NCBI GenBank assembly: GCA_019307065.1
Contig: JAFDKH010000063.1
Coordinates: 1-43,273, forward strand
DNA length: 43,273 bases
Source: Deltaproteobacteria bacterium
GTDB taxonomy: Bacteria > Myxococcota > B64-G9
Reading direction: 5' to 3'
Shown here: positions 14,857-23,085 of the stretch, in pieces
Layout of the letters: every line of letters starts with the position of its first letter
Numbering within the stretch: the first letter of the stretch is position 1
The notes under the pieces: generated by a model
What the model saw: the letters and a program-made list of their open reading frames with translations, nothing else
Databases searched by the model: none
Told to the model about the DNA's origin: nothing
Program-made: the position numbers and the translations under genes

Positions 14857-16071
14857 TTACCGGTCGACCTGAAGCATCTCGATAAAGGCCTCGATCTGGT
14901 TGTTCATCCGACCGGCATCTTCCGGCCCAAATTCGGAATGGATTTCCAGCCAGGGCAACCGGCGTTTTTTGAACTGACTGGCAACCGTCTGGGAGTCTAG
15001 TCCATATAGCTGACATAATCGCAGGGAATGGTGGATGATCCCGTCGACTTTGTAGTTGTTCACAAGTTCAGTCAGCCGATCCAGTCGTGCGCCTTTGCTG
15101 AAACAGGGACAGGTGCAGGGCAACAGCACGCGTTCGGCCGCTGCCCGAATCAGCCCGGGTTTGGTCCATTCGTCTACCACGGTCGGGTTATACAGGCGCT
15201 GGGTCCCCGAACACATCTCGTCGGCCACCACATCGGCCCCGGACTTAATCAGCAACTCGACCAGCTTGAAATCCGGCCACAAAACAGGCGAGCCGGTCAG
15301 CAGAATCCTGGCTAGCGGAAGGCTGCCGACCTTATCTGCTTGGCGCTTTTCAAGTTCCTCGACCAACTTTTCAGTTTTTTCAAGCCACCATTCGATATCG
15401 GCCACGAAACTGGTCTGCATGACCAACATGGCGTCTGCTCCGTTTATCGGAGGACGTTCGGATTTTCTGAGCTGATTGAGTTTGCGGGCCAGGCTCACTC
15501 TTTTATTGGTCAGTTCGATAGCCTCTTTTAAAGAACGCCTGGATATTTTTTTACCGGTCAACTTCTGCAGGCGCTCCACTAAACGTCGGATCTCACCAAG
15601 CCACCACTGGCGCGCACGTTCGCCCAGGTTCGACTGGGGCAAATCAAGTACAAATACGTCATGCTGATTGCTGAGAGTTTCGGCAAACTTCTTCTTCCCG
15701 TCACACGAAGTTACCGCAACAATCAGATCCAGCGCTGAAAAAGGCCAGTCCTCAGCGGCCGCCAGACCGGCCAGGGATCGGACCGCGCAACAGACATCGG
15801 CCTGGAGGCTTTTCGACCCCTGCCGGGCGGAATAGTGACAGCCCGAATCAATCCTGATCGGCTGTGCCCCGACCGCCAGGACCAATTCTTCGGGAACAAA
15901 ATTGCAAAACTGGCCGACAACTGCTCGGTCGTCAGCGGCCAATTCCTTTTCACGCAGCCTGTCCCTGAACAATCGGTCGAAGGGTTCGATACAGGCGGGC
16001 CGATTAGGGAAAGCGGCCAGGCGATCCAGGGTTTGTATCTCAAGCTTATGAACTTCGTTTGCTTTTTCCAT
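14857..16071 (-). CDS. 2-hydroxyacyl-CoA dehydratase / double-cubane-type Fe-S protein
   Basis: 404 residues of the 2-hydroxyacyl-CoA dehydratase D-component superfamily (HgdB/FldC/BcrB-like and the stand-alone double-cubane proteins). Seen directly: GQFCNFVPEELVLAVGAQPI (53-72), VCCAVRS (93-99), VAVTSCDGKKK (118-128), LLTGSPVLWPD, ADEMCSGTQR with Cys near 286, LPCTCPCFSKG near 316-325, and HHSLRLCQLYG near 350. The spread of Cys residues fits two cubanes per chain. Known members need an ATP-driven activator (HgdC-like ASKHA ATPase), and dehydratases also need a second subunit. Neither is encoded nearby, so a single-subunit double-cubane protein doing difficult reductions is the better guess. 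It is convergent with DUF362 copy 2. Confidence 0.83.
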   Translation of the reverse strand: MEKANEVHKLEIQTLDRLAAFPNRPACIEPFDRLFRDRLREKELAADDRAVVGQFCNFVPEELVLAVGAQPIRIDSGCHYSARQGSKSLQADVCCAVRSLAGLAAAEDWPFSALDLIVAVTSCDGKKKFAETLSNQHDVFVLDLPQSNLGERARQWWLGEIRRLVERLQKLTGKKISRRSLKEAIELTNKRVSLARKLNQLRKSERPPINGADAMLVMQTSFVADIEWWLEKTEKLVEELEKRQADKVGSLPLARILLTGSPVLWPDFKLVELLIKSGADVVADEMCSGTQRLYNPTVVDEWTKPGLIRAAAERVLLPCTCPCFSKGARLDRLTELVNNYKVDGIIHHSLRLCQLYGLDSQTVASQFKKRRLPWLEIHSEFGPEDAGRMNNQIEAFIEMLQVDR

Positions 16072-16152
16072 TGTGCTTTACCAGCAGATCCGGCTGAATC
16101 CTCGCATTTGTTTATGTTTTGCGCAAGTTCGAAAAATGAAATTCGGACTCAA

Positions 16153-16181
16153 TTGACTGCAATACAAATGCGGATTAACAT
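16153..16181 (+). promoter_or_regulatory. predicted promoter of the FN3/MYXO-CTERM gene
   Basis: TTGACT (16153-16158), a 17-base spacer and TAACAT (16176-16181) end only seven bases before the ATG at 16189, so the transcript would be leaderless or nearly so if this site is used. Confidence 0.3.
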
Positions 16182-16188
16182 AGGACCC

Positions 16189-16767
16189 ATGAAAAAGTTA
16201 ACTATTATCTTATTGGTATTACTAGTCGGTCTTCCTGTTACGGCTGCCACAATCGAGGCTAGCTGGAATGCGGTAACCCAAGACGTCAACGATCAACCGG
16301 AAACGGTCAGTCACTACGTGCTCTACTACGGCGAGACCGCCCGGCCCGGAAACGTCACCCACCCTTCCGACGGCGCATTCAGCTACGACCAGAATGTCAA
16401 TGTCGGCAATATTGTTCTAGTCGAAAGAAGCGACCTGATTGCCGGCCGAACATACTACTTTGCCGTCGCGGCGGTCGATGTTGGCGGCAACATCTCGGCC
16501 TATTCGAGCGAGGTAGACATTGATATCCCTGATGATCAAGACGGCGGTCCATCCGATGGGGGCACCGACGCCGGAACCGACGCCGGGACAGATGCCGGGT
16601 CCGATCCCGGCAGCGACGCCGGAGGCGCTGACAGTAGCCAACCCGCCGATCAAGGCGGCAACGGTAATGTCAAAGGTAGTTGCGGTTGTGCCGGCGGGAG
16701 CTCTCCCTCGGCCCTATGGCTTACAGCCCTTATGCTTCCACTGGTCGTGCGCAGACGACCGGAGTAA
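16189..16767 (+). CDS. secreted FN3-domain protein with a MYXO-CTERM-like sorting tail
   Basis: 192 residues from the ATG at 16189. The signal peptide is MKKLTIILLVLLVGLPVTAA. A single fibronectin type III domain follows (SWNAVTQDV, HYVLYYGETARPG, AGRTYYFAVAAVDVGGNISAYSSEV). Then comes a low-complexity Gly/Asp/Thr linker built from 12-base repeats, and a C-terminal tripartite tail: CGCAGG, a hydrophobic helix (ALWLTALMLPLVV) and RRRP. That tail matches the MYXO-CTERM pattern, in which the Cys region is processed and the protein is anchored at the outer surface. An upstream extension of the frame exists but lacks a signal. It ends two bases before DUF362 copy 3, so they form one unit. Confidence 0.83.
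   Translation: MKKLTIILLVLLVGLPVTAATIEASWNAVTQDVNDQPETVSHYVLYYGETARPGNVTHPSDGAFSYDQNVNVGNIVLVERSDLIAGRTYYFAVAAVDVGGNISAYSSEVDIDIPDDQDGGPSDGGTDAGTDAGTDAGSDPGSDAGGADSSQPADQGGNGNVKGSCGCAGGSSPSALWLTALMLPLVVRRRPE
16561..16620 (+). repeat. five tandem 12-base repeats in the linker of the FN3 protein
   Basis: Five units of about 12 bases (consensus GGn ACC GAC GCC) encode GTDAGTDAGTDAGSDPGSDA. This is a flexible Asp/Gly-rich linker and a likely site of length variation by slippage. Confidence 0.8.
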
Positions 16768-16769
16768 TC

Positions 16770-17711
16770 ATGAGATTTTCTCGCAGAGATCTTCTTCGGG
16801 CCGGCATAGCTGCAGGCGCAACCAGCTTGCTGGGCAAGTCAGCCGTTGCGGCAAGCAAACCGCTCCTGGCAGAGCTATCGAATAAAACCAAAAAGACATT
16901 GGCGGCCATCGAAGGCACCAATGCTGAGCGCATGGTCGCCAAGGCTTTTGATTTACTAGGCGGCATCGAACAGTTTCTTTCTCCGGGAGATCGAGTTGTA
17001 GTCAAACCCAACGCCTCTTTCGCCAATCCGGAAGACTGGGCCAATAACACCAATCCGGAACTGGTTCATGCAGTCTGCGCCTATCTCAAAAAGGCCGGGG
17101 CCCGCAAGGTTACCGTTGTGGACTATCCGCTCATGCGCGGCGCCGAAGCTCCCAAGATCAATGGTATCGCCGCTGCTTGCCAGGGAATCCGCGGCGTAAA
17201 ACTTAGCGTGCTGGGCCAGCAGCACCAATTCCGCCTGATTGACATTCCCGGCGCGGTTACATTAAAAAAAACCGAACTGTCACGCGAAGTACTCGACGCC
17301 GATCTGGTGCTTAATCTGCCGGTTGCCAAGGCCCACGACGCGGTCGCTGCCAGCATCGGACTCAAAAATCTAATGGGTGTGATTTGGGATCGAACCGCAT
17401 TTCATACCATGATGGACATTCACCAGGCCATAGCCGACCTTGGCCTGGCTATTCGTCCGGCCTTGACCCTGGTTGACATGAGCCGGGTTATGACGACCAA
17501 CGGCCCCAAAGGTCCGGGCGAAATCGTCACCCCCAAGCTACTGGTGGCATCGCCCGATCCAGTTGCGGCCGACGCCTATTGTCTCAGCAAGGTCCGCTTC
17601 AACGGACGCAAGTTTCGTCCCCAACAGATTAAATATTTGAAATACGCTCACAAGGCCGGGCTCGGCGAAATCGACATGAAGAAGCTTACTATTCGCAAGG
17701 AGAGCGTGTGA
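16770..17711 (+). CDS. Tat-exported DUF362 protein (copy 3)
   Basis: 313 residues from the ATG at 16770, chosen because GGAG and a twin-arginine signal (FSRRDLLRAGIAAG, residues 3-16, cleavage near KSAVAA) follow the previous stop at once. The DUF362 core has LPVAKAHDAVAASIGLKNLM (about 183-202), TTNGPKGPGE and GRKFRPQQIKYLKYA at the end, closest to copy 1. No 4Fe-4S motif is present. The last bases overlap the GTG of the giant propeller/barrel protein (GTGA), so the two products should be made in step. The family's reaction is unknown; Tat export implies folding in the cytoplasm, perhaps around a cofactor. Confidence 0.88.
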   Translation: MRFSRRDLLRAGIAAGATSLLGKSAVAASKPLLAELSNKTKKTLAAIEGTNAERMVAKAFDLLGGIEQFLSPGDRVVVKPNASFANPEDWANNTNPELVHAVCAYLKKAGARKVTVVDYPLMRGAEAPKINGIAAACQGIRGVKLSVLGQQHQFRLIDIPGAVTLKKTELSREVLDADLVLNLPVAKAHDAVAASIGLKNLMGVIWDRTAFHTMMDIHQAIADLGLAIRPALTLVDMSRVMTTNGPKGPGEIVTPKLLVASPDPVAADAYCLSKVRFNGRKFRPQQIKYLKYAHKAGLGEIDMKKLTIRKESV

Positions 17712-20700
17712 CCCATCGACCGACGGGTTTTGCAGTTATAGTTTTTCTCTTCATTTCTTTCCTTGGACTGCCGACCCTGGCCGGCACCCGCTATCCGCGT
17801 GTCGTCCGTGACAATCAAGGCACCTGGATCGCCACCGATGAGGCCCTGATTCAAATTGTCGGCGACTTGTTCACTTTCTACGGCTCGGTCGACGGTCTGC
17901 CCTCCGATCGGGTGCGCATGGTGGCCCCCGACGATCGCGAAGTCTGGGCGGCAACCCCACGCGGCCTGGGCCGCATGGATCGCAGTTCCCGCCGCTGGGA
18001 GGCCTTCAATGCGCCCGAGCCGCTGCCTTCCGACAATGTATTCGGTGTGGCCGTCGACGATCGCTACGTCTGGGTCGGCACCGCGGCGGGCGTGGTCCGC
18101 TACGACAAGAATAGCCGCGACTGGACCAAGCTGACCGGGTCGCGGGGCCCCGGGGCTCAACCGGTCTACGAAATCCTTTCACTCGGTCAAAATGTATGGT
18201 TCGCCGCCGAAAACGGCGCTTATCGCTATGATCGCCAGACCCAGGTCTGGCGCCATTTCGGCCCGTCCGAAGGCTTCGTGCTCGGCGAGATCTACGAAAT
18301 CATCCAGGCCGGCGAGAGCTTGTGGTTTTTATGCAGAAAAGGATTGGCGCGCTTCGACTTGCGCACCGAAGCCGTCTCGACTTTCACCGAAAAAGACGGT
18401 CTGCCCAGTCCCCAAATAACCGCATTCTCGTCGGTCGAGGGCGACATCTGGATCGGAACAGAAAAGGGCCTGGTGGTCTACAACGAAGGCGCCGACGCGA
18501 TCAGCCCCTTTATTTACAGCAAGGGTCTACCGCCAGGCGTGGTGACCGGCATTGAAGTCGCGATTCCCTGGGTATGGGTCAGCACCGATCAAGGCCTGGG
18601 CATGTTCAATACCATGCGCAAGGTCTGGGAGGAAAAACGCGCCGAGGACGGCCTGGCCGATCCCGAGATCGAAGGCATTACACTGGCGGGCTCGATGTTG
18701 GTGATAATGCAGCCGGTCACTTTACAGGGCTACTCGATTCAGCAAGACGATTGGGTCACTTTCGCGATCGATGACATCTGGTCCGGCCAGGCCGGCTCAA
18801 AGAGCGAACCTTCAAAATGGCGCTTTAACCTGGAACTAACCATGAGCGGAGAAGGCAACTTCGCGCGGACCACGACTCACCCGGTAGACGAATTCGGCCG
18901 GAGATTGGACGACGCGTTAGAACCATTCTGTTGGCAAAGCGGCGGGGGCGCCTGTAAAGATCAGATGCAACTCATTCCGGATCTGCGACTCGGGGTCGGG
19001 ACCGAACTCGAAGGCGGCCGCACTCTGGATGCCTCGATTAGACTCGACGCCGGAGATGTGATGAGCAGCGGTGTTCGTGAATACGACGGCGAGCTGAGAT
19101 TACACGGCAATGAGACCGACACGATTAAAGAACTTCTGATTTCCGACGAAATGCCGATGATCGGCCAGGAAAACGATCACGACCTGCTACAAGACGCCTG
19201 GCTTGAGGGCCTCGGGGTTTATCAGCGCATGGGCGACAACCAGGGCCGCAAAAAAGACCTGGTCACGGTCGAGGCCGAAGCCGGTTTGCGCCGGGGCGTA
19301 CGCAGCCGGGAGTTTTTCCGCGGCACCCTCGAGCAGACTTTTCAACTGGCAAAACAGTACATCACGCCGGCTTCGGATGTGGTCAAGGTCGATGGAATGA
19401 TTCTCGAACGCGGTATCGATTACATTATTACCCACACTACCGGGCAGTTGACCTTTTTGAATCCCGATCGAGTCAACGCGCTGAGCTTGATCGAAATCAC
19501 TTACACCTACGAACAGATTCCGCGCAAGGCAACCAGCGGCCGATCGCTGCTGGAAATGCTGCCCTGGGACAATGAAATCGGCACCTTCTCACGCAGCGGC
19601 ACACCAACCTACGTAACCGGAGAAGGCGGGCTCTACAAGAAAATAAACGGAGCGGCGCCGGTCTATATCGAACGCGGCTGGGTGGAGAGCGTTTTTATGA
19701 AATACGCCCAGGGTTCGACAACGGTCGATGTTCAGATCAATGACATGGGCACTCCCGAACAGGCCCGCGATATCTTCGATTTCAACCGACCAGTCTCATA
19801 CGAGGCTGTCTGGGAAGAAGATGAAGACTCACTGGCCCTGCGTGACATGGCCCTGCCGTCCGGCTATGCGATCAAAATGTGGATGGGCCGGTTTTATGTG
19901 GAATTGAATATCGACGGAAAATCCCCATTGACCGAGACCCTGATCGACCTTTTCGCCCTGGCAATCAGGACCAAGGGAAATCTTTCCGGCACCCTGTACG
20001 ACTCATTGCGGCCCCTGGTGGGGCGGCTGCATGTTGGAGTGAGCCCGAACGATCATTTCGGGATCGGGGCCGGTTATCTGGGCAGCCAGGACATTAAAGA
20101 CGGCGAAGTCATGAACCGCATGAACCTGACCGCCGACCGTTATGACCTGGGAACCGTCGACCTGTGGACCGACCACCAATTGGGCAGCGGCGCCTACGGT
20201 GGCAGGCTGTATTCGTTCTTCCAGGGCGGCAAGGGACATTCGAGGATCGGCCAGGATCACAACGAGGGCTATGCCGCCTCGGGAAATATTTTATACAACG
20301 CCCAGGCTTTAAACTTGCGCGTCGACGGCGAAATCCACTCGGAGGATTTCGAAACTCTGGGGACGCGCAGCACCGTACTTGGCAAGTTTGCCTCCGACAT
20401 CAGGGGCGACGCAACCTTCATGCCGCTGCGCTGGTTGTCGCTGCGAGTACTCTACGATCACCAACGTTCGTATCTGGCGCCCGACCTGGCCCTTGGTTCT
20501 TCGGGTCAAGGAATAAACGAAAACCTGCTCGGTAAACTTGCCTTCATGAAGGCCCGCTGGCCGACCGTCTGGTTTCTGGCCGGCCGCAGCGTCTTGTCGG
20601 GCGCCGGCCACCAGGATGAAAAGCTGCGTCTGGCCGGCTCGTTGGAATACGATCTGGCCAAGGGATTCCTGGATTTCTTGGGGTTCAGAAAGTTCGCCAT

Positions 20701-21871
20701 CAAGGCCTATTTCGATCACTCCGAAAACGAGGTTTCCGGTCCGGCGATTTCAGAAGACGGGCGCTGGTCGAACCTGGGCAGCGCGCCCGGCACCGCCCAG
20801 AACATGCGCTTCGAACTCAAATTGGCGCCAACCAAAACCGAAGACGCCTACGCTCGTTTCGAGCGTAAAACCTTCGACCCGACAGAAAGCTCCGGCCCGA
20901 TCGGCCAGCAACCGCTGGAAGCCTGGGAGTTGATTATGGGGGCGGCCAGCCGCTATGTCGAAGGCCTGGTGCCGACTTTCAACGGCAAGATTTCTCACTA
21001 CAAAGGCGACAAAGACGTCGGTGATACGACCGAAACCGTCGAGACGGCGGCGGCCTTGCTTTCGGGTCAAATCGAAATGTTTCCGGGGCGCTGGATCGAT
21101 GCGCTCGGCAGTTTGATGCTGGCGGTCGGCTATGGCTACACCAACTCCGAAGAGGCCAGCAACCAGGCGATGGACTTGCACCTGCAGAAACATCAAGTCG
21201 AGGGTCGCGTGTCTTACGGCAACTACGACGATCCTTTTCGGGTTGAGACTCGCGGCAAGTGGTGGACGATTAGCGAGGATGAGCTCCAACTGGAGACCGA
21301 GCACTACTACGAGGTCCTCAACCGGCTGACCTTCCGGCCGGTTTACACATCGCCGATAACGCTGCGCTTCGACGTCAGTGAACTCAAGCAGACCCCGCTT
21401 ATCACCGGAGTGACGGGCACGACCAATCGCTACCTGCCCTCGCTCGAATGGGAAAAGCGCTGGTCTCAAGATCTGGTCACCAAGATTCGCTTGGAAACAC
21501 CCCTGCGTAGGCTGAGTGATGTCTACGACGAAAACCTGACTATCAATATCAGCTATCGCGAGTGGGGCTTGAAGCCCTGGGCCGAAGTTCGTTGGCGTCT
21601 CAGAGATTTTCTGTGGGGCAGCCTGCTGCGCCTGACCGTCAGGGGCTCTTTCACCTGGATCGATTGGTTCAAAAGGGACGGAGACAATACTGGAGCTGAA
21701 AACGCCTGGGAAGTCTCTTCGTCGCTGTACCTGGATTGGGAAAAATCAGGCGCGTTCACCGTTCGCCTGGGGGTTGTCTACACCAAACACAAATGTATCA
21801 AGCGAGTTGAGGTTGCTTGCGCCAGTTACGACGCCATCCAGCCTTCACTCAAGGCGATTGCCAGGTTCTAA
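17708..21871 (+). CDS. giant propeller / DUF6599 / outer-membrane-barrel-like protein
   Basis: 1387 residues from a GTG at 17708 with AAGGAG upstream. A signal peptide ends near LAGT (25). Residues 26-360 are blades of the two-component-regulator-type (Reg_prop-like) propeller: WIATDEALIQIV, VWAATPRGLGRMD, VWVGTAAGVVRYD, IWIGTEKGLVVYN. Residues 365-600 are beta-rich and include VDGMILERGIDYIITHTTGQ and LTFLNPD, a motif of large surface or OM proteins. A DUF6599-like domain occupies about 615-757 (LYKKINGAAPVYIERGW, INDMGTPEQARDIF, GRFYVELNI). From 760 to the end, alternating strands rich in aromatic residues and ending in RF look like an outer-membrane barrel. I know no described protein with this order. 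It is coupled to DUF362 copy 3. Confidence 0.8.
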   Translation: MTHRPTGFAVIVFLFISFLGLPTLAGTRYPRVVRDNQGTWIATDEALIQIVGDLFTFYGSVDGLPSDRVRMVAPDDREVWAATPRGLGRMDRSSRRWEAFNAPEPLPSDNVFGVAVDDRYVWVGTAAGVVRYDKNSRDWTKLTGSRGPGAQPVYEILSLGQNVWFAAENGAYRYDRQTQVWRHFGPSEGFVLGEIYEIIQAGESLWFLCRKGLARFDLRTEAVSTFTEKDGLPSPQITAFSSVEGDIWIGTEKGLVVYNEGADAISPFIYSKGLPPGVVTGIEVAIPWVWVSTDQGLGMFNTMRKVWEEKRAEDGLADPEIEGITLAGSMLVIMQPVTLQGYSIQQDDWVTFAIDDIWSGQAGSKSEPSKWRFNLELTMSGEGNFARTTTHPVDEFGRRLDDALEPFCWQSGGGACKDQMQLIPDLRLGVGTELEGGRTLDASIRLDAGDVMSSGVREYDGELRLHGNETDTIKELLISDEMPMIGQENDHDLLQDAWLEGLGVYQRMGDNQGRKKDLVTVEAEAGLRRGVRSREFFRGTLEQTFQLAKQYITPASDVVKVDGMILERGIDYIITHTTGQLTFLNPDRVNALSLIEITYTYEQIPRKATSGRSLLEMLPWDNEIGTFSRSGTPTYVTGEGGLYKKINGAAPVYIERGWVESVFMKYAQGSTTVDVQINDMGTPEQARDIFDFNRPVSYEAVWEEDEDSLALRDMALPSGYAIKMWMGRFYVELNIDGKSPLTETLIDLFALAIRTKGNLSGTLYDSLRPLVGRLHVGVSPNDHFGIGAGYLGSQDIKDGEVMNRMNLTADRYDLGTVDLWTDHQLGSGAYGGRLYSFFQGGKGHSRIGQDHNEGYAASGNILYNAQALNLRVDGEIHSEDFETLGTRSTVLGKFASDIRGDATFMPLRWLSLRVLYDHQRSYLAPDLALGSSGQGINENLLGKLAFMKARWPTVWFLAGRSVLSGAGHQDEKLRLAGSLEYDLAKGFLDFLGFRKFAIKAYFDHSENEVSGPAISEDGRWSNLGSAPGTAQNMRFELKLAPTKTEDAYARFERKTFDPTESSGPIGQQPLEAWELIMGAASRYVEGLVPTFNGKISHYKGDKDVGDTTETVETAAALLSGQIEMFPGRWIDALGSLMLAVGYGYTNSEEASNQAMDLHLQKHQVEGRVSYGNYDDPFRVETRGKWWTISEDELQLETEHYYEVLNRLTFRPVYTSPITLRFDVSELKQTPLITGVTGTTNRYLPSLEWEKRWSQDLVTKIRLETPLRRLSDVYDENLTINISYREWGLKPWAEVRWRLRDFLWGSLLRLTVRGSFTWIDWFKRDGDNTGAENAWEVSSSLYLDWEKSGAFTVRLGVVYTKHKCIKRVEVACASYDAIQPSLKAIARF

Positions 21872-21889
21872 ACCGACTGAGGTGCCTAA

Positions 21890-22330
21890 ATGCCCAAATC
21901 AAAAAAAGAAAAACTCCTGCACCTGTTCAATAATGTCGCCCGAATCGCACAAACATTCGGCATGCGTCTGTCTTTCGATGACCAGGATCGGGCCACCATC
22001 AGTCTGCCTTATAACCCCGACCTGGATCATGGTCTGGGCTGCACTCACGGGGGCGCCATAGCTACCTTGCTCGATAACGCCGGCTGGTTCACTTGCGCCT
22101 TGGCCCATCGCGGCGATGGCTGGATCGCAACCAGCCAACTTTCTTTGCATTTGCTGTTACCGGCTGAGAAAACAGATCTGCGTGCCCGGGCTGAAATAAT
22201 AAAAAGCGGCAAGCGTCAGGACGTAGCCGAAATGCGCTGCTGGGACGCTAATGATAATCTTGTGGCCCATGCCAGCGGCACCTTCATCTATCTCGAAAAC
22301 CTGCCGTTCGAGAAACTCAAAGAATCATGA
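21890..22330 (+). CDS. PaaI-family hotdog thioesterase
   Basis: 146 residues with the hotdog signature GLGCTHGGAIATLLDNAG (48-65), in which the HGG turn and the Asp on the central helix are the usual catalytic elements. A later strand reads ATSQLSLHLLLPAE. The family hydrolyses acyl- or aryl-CoA esters in the cytoplasm; the substrate cannot be told. GAGG precedes the ATG, and the stop overlaps the next ATG (ATGA at 22327-22330), tying it to the NatAB-type exporter. Intact and of normal length. Confidence 0.88.
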   Translation: MPKSKKEKLLHLFNNVARIAQTFGMRLSFDDQDRATISLPYNPDLDHGLGCTHGGAIATLLDNAGWFTCALAHRGDGWIATSQLSLHLLLPAEKTDLRARAEIIKSGKRQDVAEMRCWDANDNLVAHASGTFIYLENLPFEKLKES

Positions 22331-23085
22331 CCGCCGCTGCCGACATTCAGATCGCCGCCAGCGGCCTGAGCAAGGTTTTCTCCGCCAGAAAGCGCGGCAA
22401 GTTCCGGGCAGTCGATAAGGTTTCCTTCGAAGCCCGCACCGGCGAGATTTTCGGTTTGCTGGGAGTAAACGGGGCCGGCAAAACCACCACGCTGCGCATG
22501 CTGGCAACCATGCTCAAACCAACCAGCGGAGACGCAACGGTTGCCGGGCATTCGATCACCAAGGCTGCAAAACTCGTCAGAAAGCATATCGGCTTCATGT
22601 CAACCGCCACCAGCCTTTACGGACGCCTGACTGCTCGGGAGATGGTTACCTACTTCGGACGCTTGAACAACCTGTCCGATCAGAATATAAAAACCAAAAT
22701 CAACGAGTTATTCGAATTATTGGATATGCACGAATTCGCCGATCGGCGTTGCGACAAACTCTCGTCGGGCATGAAGCAGAAGGTCTCTATCGTGCGGACC
22801 GTGCTGCACGATCCGCAAGTCATGATTTTTGACGAGCCGACCACCGCCCTGGACGTTTTGACCTCACGCACAATCGTCGACTTCGTCAAGGACTGTCGTA
22901 AACGAAACAAGTGCGTCGTCCTGTCGACTCACATCATGGAAGAAGTCGAAAAACTTTGCGACTGGGTCGGGGTCATCCACAACGGCAAAATGCTATCTTG
23001 TGAGTCAATCGCCGACTTGAAAGCGCGGACCGACTCCGGGCGGGTCGAAGATGCATTTGTGAAACTAGTCGAGCAAGCAAAATGA
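22327..23085 (+). CDS. natA: ABC exporter ATPase, NatA-like
   Basis: 252 residues: Walker A GVNGAGKTT (46-54), signature LSSGMKQKVSIVRT (about 145-158), Walker B VMIFDEPT, and the switch His in STHIMEEVEKL. The overall sequence (KVSFEARTGEIFGLLG, GFMSTATSLYGRLTAREMVTYFG) is that of NatA-type ATPases, which together with NatB extrude sodium or, in other lineages, unknown substrates. It overlaps both neighbours by four bases, forming PaaI-NatA-NatB. The symbol reflects family resemblance only. Confidence 0.88.
   Translation: MTAAADIQIAASGLSKVFSARKRGKFRAVDKVSFEARTGEIFGLLGVNGAGKTTTLRMLATMLKPTSGDATVAGHSITKAAKLVRKHIGFMSTATSLYGRLTAREMVTYFGRLNNLSDQNIKTKINELFELLDMHEFADRRCDKLSSGMKQKVSIVRTVLHDPQVMIFDEPTTALDVLTSRTIVDFVKDCRKRNKCVVLSTHIMEEVEKLCDWVGVIHNGKMLSCESIADLKARTDSGRVEDAFVKLVEQAK

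Noticed and set aside
20750..21469. 239-residue minus-strand frame inside the giant barrel protein
   Set aside because: It is a shadow of the GC-rich third positions of the 17708 gene; there is no domain or plausible start.
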